A stretch of 64,000 nucleotides of DNA, from contig NZ_JAFBFW010000003.1 of assembly GCF_016909495.1 (NCBI RefSeq), positions 372,001-436,000 of the forward strand, written 5' to 3'. Below the pieces are notes generated by a model. The model saw only the letters and a program-made list of their open reading frames with translations. It had not been told where the DNA came from and made no database searches. Positions within the stretch are counted from its first letter, which is position 1, and every line of letters starts with the position of its first letter. Shown here piece after piece: positions 16,012 to 26,315 of the stretch. Made by a program: the position numbers and the translations under genes. The DNA comes from Pantoea coffeiphila (GTDB taxonomy: Bacteria; Pseudomonadota; Gammaproteobacteria; Enterobacterales; Enterobacteriaceae).

Positions 16012-17298
16012 ATGATGGCAAAAAGACATCAGGCTGCTGCACGCCTGTTTATCGCCGGAACGCTGTGGTTCAGCGCCGCTCAGGCACATGCGGAGGCCAC
16101 CTATGAGCTGGAAAAAGTGGTGGAGCTTAGCCGCCACGGCATCCGGCCGCCGACGCCCGGTAACCGCACGGATATTGAGGCCGCAACCAACCGTCCGTGG
16201 ACGCAGTGGAATACCGCCGACGGCGAGCTGACCGGCCACGGCTATGCGGCGGTGGTGAACAAAGGGCGCTGGCAGGGCGAGCACTATCGTCAGCTGGGGC
16301 TGCTCACTGCGGGCTGCCCGCAGCCGCAGGACGTCTATGTGCGGGCCAGCCCGCTACAGCGCACCCGGGCAACCGCCGCTGCGCTGGTGGACGGTGCATT
16401 TCCCGGCTGCGGCGTAGCCGTTCATCGGGTTGAGGGCGACCACGATCCGCTGTTCCAGACCGAAGCGTTCCCGGCGACCAACACCGATCCGGCAACGCAG
16501 CTGGCGAAGGTGAAAGAGGCGGCGGGCGATCTGGCGGCCCGTCAGCAGGCGTTACAGCCTGCGGTGCAGGCGCTGAAAAAAGCGGTGTGCCGGGACGATG
16601 CCTCCTGCACCTTCTTTGATAAGCCCTGGCAGATTAAACAGAGTAAAAGCGGCAAAGCCTCCGTTGATGGCCTGAGCGTGCTGGCCAATATGGTGGAAAC
16701 GCTGCGGCTTGGCTGGAACGAGAATCTGCCGGTGGCCCAGCTGGCCTGGGGCAATATCACCTCATCGGCGCAGATCACCGCCGTTTTGCCGCTGTTAACG
16801 GCTAATTACGATCTCAGCAACGACGTGCTTTATACCGCGCAGAAGCGCGGCTCCATCCTGCTTAACGCCATGCTGCAGGGCGTTGAGCAGGGTGTAAATA
16901 AGCCGACGGATAACATGCCGGATACGCGCTGGCTGCTGCTGGTGGCACATGATACCAACATCGCGATGGTGCGCACGCTGATGGATTTCAGCTGGACGCT
17001 GCCCGGCTACACGCGCGGCAATATCCCGCCGGGCAGCAGCCTGGTGCTGGAGCGCTGGCGTGACAGCAAAACCGGAGAGCGTTTCCTGCATGTCTACTTC
17101 CAGGGGCAGAGCCTGGACGACCTGCGCAATTTACAGCAGGTGGATGGCAAACATCCGCTGTTGCGTGAGGAGTGGCGTCAGCCGGACTGCCGGGTAACCG
17201 ACGTGGGTACGCTGTGCCCGCTGCGTTCCACCGTGAAAGCATTGAGTAAAAACCTCGACCGTAATGCGATCACCCCGGTGGCTTACGCGCTGCCGTGA
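16012..17298 (+). CDS. Periplasmic phytase / histidine acid phosphatase (PhyK-like)
   Basis: The 428-residue enzyme of the histidine acid phosphatase family releases phosphate from phytate (inositol hexakisphosphate) or glucose-1-phosphate. A signal peptide ending near AQAHA-EAT exports it. The catalytic motif RHGIRPP (Arg41, His42) and the proton donor HDTN (His313, Asp314) are intact; HDTN rather than HDSN favours phytases of the AppA/PhyK type over Agp. Long segments recall Klebsiella phytase (EKVVELSRHGIRPPT, YVRASPLQRTRATA, GNIPPGSSLVLERW), to which it appears highly similar. AAGGAAG precedes the tandem ATGs. It is the last gene of the operon with the phosphatase and antiporter genes. 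Confidence 0.93.
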   Translation: MMAKRHQAAARLFIAGTLWFSAAQAHAEATYELEKVVELSRHGIRPPTPGNRTDIEAATNRPWTQWNTADGELTGHGYAAVVNKGRWQGEHYRQLGLLTAGCPQPQDVYVRASPLQRTRATAAALVDGAFPGCGVAVHRVEGDHDPLFQTEAFPATNTDPATQLAKVKEAAGDLAARQQALQPAVQALKKAVCRDDASCTFFDKPWQIKQSKSGKASVDGLSVLANMVETLRLGWNENLPVAQLAWGNITSSAQITAVLPLLTANYDLSNDVLYTAQKRGSILLNAMLQGVEQGVNKPTDNMPDTRWLLLVAHDTNIAMVRTLMDFSWTLPGYTRGNIPPGSSLVLERWRDSKTGERFLHVYFQGQSLDDLRNLQQVDGKHPLLREEWRQPDCRVTDVGTLCPLRSTVKALSKNLDRNAITPVAYALP

Positions 17299-17311
17299 TG
17301 TTCAGCACCCG

Positions 17312-17333
17312 CTGCAGGCCGGTTGGCCTGCAG
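17312..17333. terminator. Hairpin between the convergent phytase and gluconate-permease genes
   Basis: CTGCAGGCC pairs perfectly with GGCCTGCAG around a GGTT loop, 14 bp after the phytase stop. There is no T-tract, so it is a likely but unproven transcript end. Confidence 0.55.
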
Positions 17334-17371
17334 CACAATCCCTCAGCATGTTCTTCAGACGAACGGCTGCC

Positions 17372-18712
17372 TCAGTAGAACAGCCTTTCCGCAATCAGAA
17401 TAAAGATCAGCCCGGAAACCGACAGCACGGTAGTCAGCACCGTCCAGGTACAGAAGGTTTGCTTCATGGTCAGGCCGAAGCTCTCTTTCACCATCCAGAA
17501 TCCGGCATCGTTAACGTGGCAGGCAATCACGCTGCCTGCGCCCGTCGCCAGCACAATCAGCGCCGGGTCGATGTGAAACATCGGCAGCATCGGCGCCACA
17601 ATGCCGGAGGTCGTCAGCGCGGCCACGGTGGCCGAACCCAGGCAGACGCGCAGCATCGCGGCAATCGACCAGGCGATAATCAGCGGTGACAGGGTGGAGG
17701 CGGCAAACAGCCCGGCGACATAATCGCCCACGCCGCCGTCAACGATCACCTGCTTAAAGGCACCGCCGCCGCCGATAATCAGCAGCATCATGGAAATTTG
17801 CGCAATGGCGCTGGTTAGCGTTTTGCCAATCTCTTCCGCGCTGCGGCCGCGGGCAAAGCCCATGGTCCAGAAGGCGATAATCAGCGAAATCAGCATTGCC
17901 ATCGCCGGTGTGCCGACAAACTTCACCGCTTTCACTGCCGCAGCATCACTGCCGGGGAACAGCAGGTCGACCACCGTCGCCAGCGCCATAAACAGCACCG
18001 GTGCCAGCGAAGTCAGCACGCTGGAGAGGAACCCCGGCGTCTCTTCCAGGCGATAGCTTTTCTGCTCGCCGAAGGCGCTGAGGTCGCTCTGCCCCTGGTA
18101 CACCGCCGGAGCCAGACGATAAAGCACCTTATTAAACAGCGGCCCACAAACAATGGTGGTAGGGATGCCGACCGCAATACCGAGCAGCAGCACGTGACCG
18201 ATATCGGCGCTATAGGCCAGCGAGATCGCCGTGGGGGCCGGGTGAGGCGGCAGGAAACCGTGGGTGACGTTCAGCGCGGCGGCCATCGGAATGCCAAGAT
18301 ACAGAAACGGCAGCTTCAGCTCGCGGGCGATGGCGTAAATAATTGGCAGCAGCAGGATCAGACCCACTTCGAAGAACAGCGCGATACCCACGGTAAACGA
18401 GGCAATCACCACGGCCACCTGAGTGTTCTTTTTGCCAAAGACGGCGATCAGCGTGGCGGCAATGCGGTAGCCGCCTCCGGCATCGGCCACCAGGCGGCCC
18501 AGCATGGCACCAAAACCAAACACCAGCGCCAGGTGGCCCAGCTGTGCGCCAATCCCTTTCTCAATCGTTAGCGCAATTTGCGTCGGGTCCATTCCCAGAA
18601 ACAGCGCCACCAGAAACGAAACGATGACCAGCGATACAAAGGTATTCCATTTTAACGCCATGATGAGTATCAGTAATATTGCGATTCCTATCGCGACAAT
18701 TAATACAGGCAT
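17372..18712 (-). CDS. GntP-family gluconate:H+ symporter
   Basis: This 446-residue inner-membrane permease of the GntP family imports gluconate or a related sugar acid. It has about 12-14 hydrophobic segments and the conserved loops FGFGAMLGRLVADAGG, HGFLPPHPAPTAIS, GGGGAFKQVIVDGGVG and IACHVNDAGFW. It is a distant paralogue of IdnT at 26316. A half-conserved GntR-type operator lies just upstream of ATG 18712, which suggests shared control with gluconate genes. The gene stands alone in the minus orientation at the edge of the accessory block. GntT, GntU and YgbN-type transporters cannot be told apart by eye. Confidence 0.88.
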   Translation of the reverse strand: MPVLIVAIGIAILLILIMALKWNTFVSLVIVSFLVALFLGMDPTQIALTIEKGIGAQLGHLALVFGFGAMLGRLVADAGGGYRIAATLIAVFGKKNTQVAVVIASFTVGIALFFEVGLILLLPIIYAIARELKLPFLYLGIPMAAALNVTHGFLPPHPAPTAISLAYSADIGHVLLLGIAVGIPTTIVCGPLFNKVLYRLAPAVYQGQSDLSAFGEQKSYRLEETPGFLSSVLTSLAPVLFMALATVVDLLFPGSDAAAVKAVKFVGTPAMAMLISLIIAFWTMGFARGRSAEEIGKTLTSAIAQISMMLLIIGGGGAFKQVIVDGGVGDYVAGLFAASTLSPLIIAWSIAAMLRVCLGSATVAALTTSGIVAPMLPMFHIDPALIVLATGAGSVIACHVNDAGFWMVKESFGLTMKQTFCTWTVLTTVLSVSGLIFILIAERLFY

Positions 18713-18729
18713 AGCCAGCTCCAGAGATC

Positions 18730-18742
18730 ATGTTATCGGTAA
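18730..18742. promoter_or_regulatory. Possible GntR/IdnR operator upstream of the GntP-family gene
   Basis: ATGTTATCGGTAA resembles the ATGTTA-N4-TAACAT operator read by GntR and IdnR in E. coli, with a good left arm and a partial right arm. It lies 18 bp before the start codon, where a repressor could act. Confidence 0.4.
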
Positions 18743-18866
18743 AGTCGTCAATGCAACTTATAGAATTTATTTTCCGATATGGAGCTTTTTGGAATGTTTA
18801 TTTGATCTGCTTCGCACTATTTCGCTTAATAAATCAGCGTAAATATCACGTTAATTAACTATTTTC

Positions 18867-18894
18867 AGCCAAAAAATTAGCCAGTTTTTTGGCT
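18867..18894 (-). terminator. Terminator-like inverted repeat downstream of ygjP
   Basis: AGCCAAAAAA pairs with TTTTTTGGCT around an 8-nt loop, just 6 bp after the end of ygjP on the minus strand. The A/T-rich stem is unlike the GC-rich classical form but has the expected location. Confidence 0.55.
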
Positions 18895-18900
18895 TCGGGG

Positions 18901-19392
18901 CTATTTCAGATCGCGGAAGTTCAGCCAGATGCGCATATCAAACTCCAGCTGGTGATAGTCCGGTTCCATATGGCAGCACAGCTGGTAGAACGCTTTGTTG
19001 TGATCCTTCTCTTTCAGATGCGCCAGCTCGTGCACGACGATCATTTTGAGGAACTCTTCCGGCCCGTCGCGAAACAGCGTGGCGATGCGGATTTCGTTAT
19101 TACTTTTCAGCTTGCCGCCCTGCACGCGGGAAACGAAGGTGTTTGTGCCCAGCGTGCCCTTCACCGGGTTCTGCTTATTATCAAACATCACTTTCGACAG
19201 CGCTGGGGCGTTCTTCAGATAGCGCTGCTTCAGCCCGCCGACGTACTGATAAAGCGATTTATCGTCCTGAATACTGTGCTGGCCGGGATACTTCTTCTCT
19301 ACCCATGTTGCCAGCTGGCCGCGATCGGACAGCTGCTGCACGCGGGCAATCAGTTCAGTGGGATAGCCATTGAGATAGCGTAATGTTGTCAT
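18901..19392 (-). CDS. ygjP: YgjP-like metal-dependent hydrolase (M48-type metallopeptidase fold)
   Basis: The 163-residue protein carries the zinc-site helix VVHELAHLKEKDHNKAFY (HExxH near residues 124-128 plus a downstream His) of the YgjP/SprT-like metallopeptidase fold. E. coli YgjP has been annotated as a UTP pyrophosphatase; whether the protein acts on peptides or nucleotides is not decidable here. Other marks are VKGTLGTNTFVSRVQGGKLK and MEPDYHQLEFDMR. It is divergent from rlmG, as in E. coli, and marks the return of the conserved backbone after the accessory block. Confidence 0.9.
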   Translation of the reverse strand: MTTLRYLNGYPTELIARVQQLSDRGQLATWVEKKYPGQHSIQDDKSLYQYVGGLKQRYLKNAPALSKVMFDNKQNPVKGTLGTNTFVSRVQGGKLKSNNEIRIATLFRDGPEEFLKMIVVHELAHLKEKDHNKAFYQLCCHMEPDYHQLEFDMRIWLNFRDLK

Positions 19393-19521
19393 AACTCTCT
19401 AATTAATTTGCGCTGTGTTACCCGATACGCGATATCCATTACGGGTAATTTTAAGAAAAACGTTTACTGTTCGCTCATTTTAGGGGATAAAACGCGGAAA
19501 TTTTACCACTAAGGTGTTCCC

Positions 19522-20649
19522 ATGAGCCAACTTGAACTAAGCAACCGTATGCTGACGCTGCATCGTTTTCCCCAAATGCGCGAAGAAAGCCCGTTGCAGG
19601 CCTGGGATTCGGCCGATGAATATCTGCTGAAACACATCGGCGATGAGGTGACCGGCGGACCCACGCTGATTTTCAATGACACCTTTGGGGCTCTGGCCTG
19701 TGCGGTCGCGGGCGAGGGCGTCTACAGCATCAGCGATTCCTGGCTTAACCAGCAGGCGACCCGGCAAAACCTGGCACTGAACGAGCTGGACGAGTGTGAT
19801 GTGCAGCTGCTGGACAGCCTGGCACCGCTTCCCGCGGCTCCAACGCGGGTGCTGATTAAGGTGCCGAAAACTCTGGCGTTATTAGAGCAGCAGCTGCGTG
19901 CGCTGCGTAAAGTCGTCACGCCACAGACGCAGATTATCGCCGCCGGCAAGGCGAAGGATATCCATACTTCCACGCTACAGCTGTTTGAGAAAATTCTTGG
20001 TCCAACCACCACCTCGCTGGCATGGAAAAAGGCACGGTTGATTTACACCACTTTCAGCGCTCCGAAGCTGGCGGACAGCGATGTGATCGCCACGTGGCCG
20101 CTGGACGGCACCGATTACCTGATTCACAACCATGCCAACGTATTCGCTCGCGGCGGGCTGGATATCGGCGCGCGCTTCTTTATGGAAAATCTGCCGGAAG
20201 ATATTGACGGTGAGATCGTTGACCTCGGCTGCGGCAACGGCGTGATTGGCCTGACGGCGCTGCGGCAGAACCCGCTGGCGCAGGTTCACTTTGTGGACGA
20301 GTCCTATATGGCAGTGGCATCCAGCCGCCTGAACGTGGAGTCAAACTGCCCGGACGACTTAGCGCGCTGCGAGTTTCGCGTAAATAACGTGCTGGCGGGC
20401 TATCCGTCCGACCGTCTGCACGCGGTACTGTGCAATCCGCCGTTCCATCAGCAGAACGCGGTCACCGATCATATTGCCTGGCAGATGTTTCGCGATGCCC
20501 GCCGCTGCCTGCAGTACGGCGGCGAACTGCGCATCGTCGGCAACCGCCACCTGGATTACTACCACAAAATGAAGAAGCTGTTTGGCAACTGCACCACCGT
20601 CGCCACCAATCAGAAGTTTGTGATCCTGCGTTCGGTGAAAATGCGCTGA
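19522..20649 (+). CDS. rlmG: 23S rRNA (guanine-N2-)-methyltransferase RlmG
   Basis: RlmG methylates G1835 of 23S rRNA using S-adenosylmethionine. The 375-residue length matches the family. The N-terminal half is a degenerate methyltransferase-like domain; the catalytic half (about residues 200-370) has the SAM-binding motif [14 protein letters not shown] and the N2-guanine methyltransferase motif NPPFHQ, followed by [19 protein letters not shown] 19522 lies 8-10 bp after a weak AAGGTG. The ygjP-rlmG divergence and nearby fadH are the same as in E. coli, which secures the name. Confidence 0.96.
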   Translation: MSQLELSNRMLTLHRFPQMREESPLQAWDSADEYLLKHIGDEVTGGPTLIFNDTFGALACAVAGEGVYSISDSWLNQQATRQNLALNELDECDVQLLDSLAPLPAAPTRVLIKVPKTLALLEQQLRALRKVVTPQTQIIAAGKAKDIHTSTLQLFEKILGPTTTSLAWKKARLIYTTFSAPKLADSDVIATWPLDGTDYLIHNHANVFARGGLDIGARFFMENLPEDIDGEIVDLGCGNGVIGLTALRQNPLAQVHFVDESYMAVASSRLNVESNCPDDLARCEFRVNNVLAGYPSDRLHAVLCNPPFHQQNAVTDHIAWQMFRDARRCLQYGGELRIVGNRHLDYYHKMKKLFGNCTTVATNQKFVILRSVKMR

Positions 20650-20737
20650 TCGCCAGCGGTGCGGCAGCCATGCCGCACCCTGCGTGCATACCACTCCGCA
20701 GCTGTGATCGATGGGCTGCGATGCTTACCGCCGCGCG

Positions 20738-21454
20738 TTAATTTTTTACGCGAATCCACGAAAAACGCTGCTGGTAGCCGTGCTGGCGGTGCGTGTTGCG
20801 CCGGTAGCTGGCCTGCTCTTCCGCCATGCAGTAGGTGCAGATCCCGCTGAGCTCAATTTGCCCCTCCGGAACCCCCTCTCTCAGCGCGATGCGTTTTGCT
20901 AACAGCGGCAAATCGAACCACACGCCATCGGTCGTTCCCTGTGCCTGCGGGCGGACTGCCGCCGGATTTGTCGACGGCTGCTCAGACCATGCCATTAACG
21001 GTGCCAGATGGTGCGGATCGTCCTGCTCCGCGCGGGCAATCAGGTCCTTTCCCAGTTCGTAGCAGCAGGGGCCAATCGACGGACCGATAGCGATAAACAG
21101 CTCCTCCGGCGCGCTGCCGTTCTGGCACAGCTGGCGGATGGCATTAGCCAGCACGCCGCCGAGGATGCCCTTCAGCCCACCGTGCACCGCTGCCACCTGG
21201 TGTTGTTTAGCGTCTGTCAGCAGGATCGGCAGACAGTCCGCGGTGTAGACCGCAACGGGGCGATTATCGCTGGCGATCAGCCCGTCGGCCTCCACGCTTT
21301 TTACCGGTAGCGCCGTTGCGCTCGGCACCACGCGGGCGCTGTGGCGCTGCTGGTTGTAAATCGTCTCTACCGGGGGCCGTTCTCCGGCGGGTAAAAAGGC
21401 GTGATCGAGCCAGTCGAAGCGGGAAAGTAGCGCAGAACGCCAGGAATACGACAT
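20738..21454 (-). CDS. Laccase-domain protein of the PgeF/YfiH family (divergent paralogue)
   Basis: The 238-residue protein starts at ATG 21454 after an AAGGAG site. It belongs to the PgeF/YfiH (COG1496) family, described variously as polyphenol oxidase, purine nucleoside phosphorylase-like enzyme or peptidoglycan editing factor. Family features are VYTADCLPILL (Cys of the metal site), AVHGGLKGILGGV (His) and GPSIGPCCYELG. The usual HAGWRG motif is replaced by HGGLKG and the first His motif is QQRHSA, so this is probably a second, diverged copy rather than the housekeeping yfiH, which in E. coli lies elsewhere (next to clpB). The gene is unpaired between rlmG and yagU. Confidence 0.8.
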   Translation of the reverse strand: MSYSWRSALLSRFDWLDHAFLPAGERPPVETIYNQQRHSARVVPSATALPVKSVEADGLIASDNRPVAVYTADCLPILLTDAKQHQVAAVHGGLKGILGGVLANAIRQLCQNGSAPEELFIAIGPSIGPCCYELGKDLIARAEQDDPHHLAPLMAWSEQPSTNPAAVRPQAQGTTDGVWFDLPLLAKRIALREGVPEGQIELSGICTYCMAEEQASYRRNTHRQHGYQQRFSWIRVKN

Positions 21455-21682
21455 CAAAATGCTCCTTAAGGGACGGGCGACAGATTTTTTATACGCCTTC
21501 GAGGCTAACGTTTTACGACATTTTGCCAAAATATTTTTCGCTGGCCGTGCATGGATTGATGCTGCGGGTTTAGCTTGCCGCCTGCAATAACAATCTTCCG
21601 AGTACAAAAAAGGTTATGCTGCACCACCGGAACGGTATTTCCGGGAACTTAAAGGATTTTTTTGCATGGAGAGCTTTACCGC

Positions 21683-22213
21683 ATGACCAATAAATCGTAT
21701 CGCCGTTATTCTGCCGCACTGCTGGCGGGCTTTGCAGGGGGTAATGTTGCCAGCTTCGTTAAGTGGGGCAGTGAGAACCCCTTCCCGCCGCGCACGGCCG
21801 ATCGGGCGATTCCGCCTGTTGAAATGCTCAACGATCTGGGCCTGAACACCGAAGCGATGATCTATCACTGGTCCGGGCACGTGGTGAACTGGGGTGTGGC
21901 GGGCGTTCACCACCTGTTTTCGGTTTTTTTCGCCATGCTCTACTGCTGGTTGGCGGAGATCTTCCCGTCGATTAAGCTATGGCAGGGCGTGGCATTTGCG
22001 CTGGTCATCACCGTAATTTTTCACGGCGTGGTTTTACCGGCTGCGGGTTGGGCACCGGCCCTGTGGGATCTGCCCGCCGATGAAATCCTGTCCGAAACCT
22101 TCGGCCATATCCTCTGGATGTGGACGATTGAAATATTCCGCCGCGACCTGCGTAACCGCATAACCCGCGCCCGGGATGCCGAGGAGCGCCTTGCCACCTC
22201 CGCCGGGCGCTGA
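21683..22213 (+). CDS. yagU: YagU-family inner-membrane protein (DUF1440)
   Basis: This 176-residue protein resembles E. coli YagU, an inner-membrane protein reported to contribute to acid resistance. Shared marks are FVKWGSENPFPPR near the start, GHVVNWG, FPSIKLWQG, LPADEILSETFGH and the C-terminal WTIEIFRRDLRNRIT. Three to four hydrophobic segments span residues 8-150. ATG 21683 is preferred over an upstream in-frame TTG, with GGAGAG before it. It ends 2 bp before the convergent fadH stop. In E. coli yagU is at another locus, so the placement here is different. Confidence 0.85.
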   Translation: MTNKSYRRYSAALLAGFAGGNVASFVKWGSENPFPPRTADRAIPPVEMLNDLGLNTEAMIYHWSGHVVNWGVAGVHHLFSVFFAMLYCWLAEIFPSIKLWQGVAFALVITVIFHGVVLPAAGWAPALWDLPADEILSETFGHILWMWTIEIFRRDLRNRITRARDAEERLATSAGR

Positions 22214-22215
22214 GG

Positions 22216-24252
<2,037 letters not shown>

Positions 24253-24348
24253 TTAACTGTAGCGATCATATTACCGCAACGAAAGTGCAGTTATTGGCTT
24301 TGTGATGTATGCCACTGATTAAGGTTTCTCCGAAAAGGTAGCAGCGTC

Positions 24349-24364
24349 ACGTTATGCGTAACAT
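24349..24364. promoter_or_regulatory. IdnR/GntR operator upstream of idnD
   Basis: ACGTTA-TGCG-TAACAT matches the palindromic GntR/IdnR operator ATGTTA-N4-TAACAT at 11 of 12 arm positions. It lies about 100 bp upstream of idnD, and IdnR is encoded at the end of the same cluster, so regulation by 5-ketogluconate or idonate is likely. Confidence 0.7.
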
Positions 24365-24385
24365 GAGTTTAGTAACATGATTTTT

Positions 24386-24401
24386 AGTGATCTTGTTCAC
24401 A
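24386..24401. promoter_or_regulatory. CRP-binding site upstream of idnD
   Basis: AGTGATCTTGTTCACA matches TGTGA-N6-TCACA at 9 of 10 positions. It lies between the IdnR operator and idnD and fits the known cAMP-CRP dependence of idn genes in E. coli. Confidence 0.65.
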
Positions 24402-24462
24402 GTTTTGCATCTGTAAAATCGTTCTCATAGGCGCCTCAATGAATACGTATTAGAGGTTTCTC

Positions 24463-25494
24463 ATGAGTACTACCACGCAGTCCTGCATGATCAACGGTAA
24501 AGAGCAGGTCGAGGTTGTCAGCCAGCAGGTGGATTACCAGGGCGAAGGCACGCTGGTGCGCATCACGCGCGGCGGCATTTGCGGTTCCGATCTGCACTAC
24601 TATCAGCACGGCAAGGTCGGCAACTTTGCGGTGAAAATGCCGATGATCCTCGGTCATGAAGTGATTGGCTACGTGGTGAAAAGTGATAACCCGGCGCTGA
24701 AAGAGAATCAAAAAGTGGCGGTGAACCCGTCCAAGCCCTGCGGCCACTGCAAGTACTGCGAAGCGCAGGAAGAGAACCAGTGTACCGGCATGCGTTTCTT
24801 CGGCAGCGCGATGTACTTCCCACACGTTGACGGCGGCTTCACTCAGTACAAAGTGGTCGACAGCAGCCAGTGCATTCCTTTCGACAACCAGGCCGATGAG
24901 AAGGTGATGGTGTTTGCCGAACCGCTGGCGGTGTGCATCCACGCGGCCAATCAGGGCGGCGATTTGCAGGGCAAAAAAGTCTTTATCTCCGGTGTGGGTC
25001 CTATCGGCTGCCTGATCGCCGCGGCGGCTAAAGCCAAGGGCGCGGCGGAAGTGGTCTGTGCCGATATCAGCGAGCGCTCGCTGGCGATGGCGGTGGCGAT
25101 GGGTGCCACCGACACCATTCACGCGGCCAACGGCGACTTCACCCCTTATCTGGCGGAGAAAGGCTATTTCGACGTGTCGTTTGAAGCCTCCGGTCATCCT
25201 TCTTCTCTGACCCGCTGCCTGGAAGTGACCCGTGCAAAAGGCACGCTGGTGCAGGTCGGTATGGGCGGCGACGTGCCGGGCTTCCCGATCATGATGCTGA
25301 TCGCCAAAGAAATAAAACTGGTCGGTTCCTTCCGCTTTACCACCGAATTCAACACGGCGGTGGAGTGGCTGGGCAACGGTACGGTGAACCCGCTGCCGCT
25401 GTTCAGCGGTGAATACGACTATCAGAATATCGATGCTGCACTGGTGTTTGCCGGTGATAAACAAAAAGCCGCCAAAGTGCAGCTGACTTTTTAA
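24463..25494 (+). CDS. idnD: L-idonate 5-dehydrogenase IdnD
   Basis: IdnD oxidises L-idonate to 5-keto-D-gluconate with NAD(P)+. The 343-residue zinc-dependent alcohol dehydrogenase has the catalytic-zinc segment GGICGSDLHYYQHGKVG, LGHEVIGYV, and the structural-zinc cluster CGHCKYCEAQEENQC (residues about 92-106). The NAD site reads VFISGVGPIGCLIAAAAKAKG. A start at ATG 24463 and the spacing of 9 bp to idnO match the E. coli idnDO arrangement. It is first in the idnDOT operon, behind the IdnR and CRP sites. Confidence 0.95.
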   Translation: MSTTTQSCMINGKEQVEVVSQQVDYQGEGTLVRITRGGICGSDLHYYQHGKVGNFAVKMPMILGHEVIGYVVKSDNPALKENQKVAVNPSKPCGHCKYCEAQEENQCTGMRFFGSAMYFPHVDGGFTQYKVVDSSQCIPFDNQADEKVMVFAEPLAVCIHAANQGGDLQGKKVFISGVGPIGCLIAAAAKAKGAAEVVCADISERSLAMAVAMGATDTIHAANGDFTPYLAEKGYFDVSFEASGHPSSLTRCLEVTRAKGTLVQVGMGGDVPGFPIMMLIAKEIKLVGSFRFTTEFNTAVEWLGNGTVNPLPLFSGEYDYQNIDAALVFAGDKQKAAKVQLTF

Positions 25495-25503
25495 GGACAA
25501 ATC

Positions 25504-26268
25504 ATGACAACGCTTTTCTCACTCGCTAACAAACGTGTACTGATCACCGGTTCCGGCCGCGGTATTGGTTTTCTGATGGCAAAAGGGCTGGCCGAGGCCG
25601 GTGCCGAAGTGATCATCAACGCCACGACGCAGGAAGGTGCGGATAAAGCCGCCGCTGCGCTGCAGCAGCAGGGCTTTAAGGCACACGCGGTAGCGTTTGA
25701 CGTGACTCAATCAGCGGCAGTGAATGCGGCAGTGGAAAAAATTGAAAGCGAGATCGGGCCGATCGACGTGCTGGTGAACAACGCCGGTATTCAGCGCCGT
25801 CGCCCGTTCCTGGAGTTCCCGGAGCAGGACTGGAACGACGTTATCGCCGTCAACCAGACTGCGGTATTCCTGGTTTCTCAGGCGGTGGCACGCCAGATGG
25901 TGACCCGCAAGCAGGGTAAAATCATCAATATCGGCTCGATGCAGAGCGAGCTGGGCCGCGACACCATCACCCCATACGCTGCGTCAAAAGGCGCGGTGAC
26001 CATGCTGACGCGCGGTATGTGCGTTGAGCTGGCGCGCTACAACATTCAGGTAAACGGCATTGCGCCGGGCTACTTTAAAACCGAAATGACCCAGGCGCTG
26101 GCGGATGATGAAGCCTTCACCTCATGGTTGTGTAAACGCACACCGGCCGCGCGCTGGGGCAACCCGGAAGAGCTGATCGGTGCTGCGGTGTTCCTTGCTT
26201 CAAAAGCCTCTGATTTTGTGAACGGGCACCTGCTTTTTGTCGACGGCGGGATGCGCGTAGCAGTGTAA
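25504..26268 (+). CDS. idnO: Gluconate 5-dehydrogenase IdnO
   Basis: IdnO reduces 5-ketogluconate to D-gluconate in the cytoplasm. The 254-residue short-chain dehydrogenase has the cofactor motif ITGSGRGIG, NNAGIQ, a catalytic Ser in GSMQSELG and the YAASKGA active-site pair (Tyr-x3-Lys), ending with the family's FVNGHLLFVDGGM. It follows idnD by 9 bp with an AAGGA site and precedes idnT by 47 bp. Gene order and sequence secure the name. Confidence 0.95.
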   Translation: MTTLFSLANKRVLITGSGRGIGFLMAKGLAEAGAEVIINATTQEGADKAAAALQQQGFKAHAVAFDVTQSAAVNAAVEKIESEIGPIDVLVNNAGIQRRRPFLEFPEQDWNDVIAVNQTAVFLVSQAVARQMVTRKQGKIINIGSMQSELGRDTITPYAASKGAVTMLTRGMCVELARYNIQVNGIAPGYFKTEMTQALADDEAFTSWLCKRTPAARWGNPEELIGAAVFLASKASDFVNGHLLFVDGGMRVAV

Positions 26269-26315
26269 GCGGCTACACCTTAAGACACCGGACCTTTTAA
26301 AACACAGGAATTTCT

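Noticed and set aside
16012-17298. Glucose-1-phosphatase (agp) call for the acid phosphatase
   Set aside because: The HDTN proton-donor motif and long matches with Klebsiella phytase favour PhyK/AppA-type phytase over Agp, which has HDSN.
24436-25500. 354-codon open frame antisense to idnD
   Set aside because: Fully overlaps idnD, with no recognisable product.
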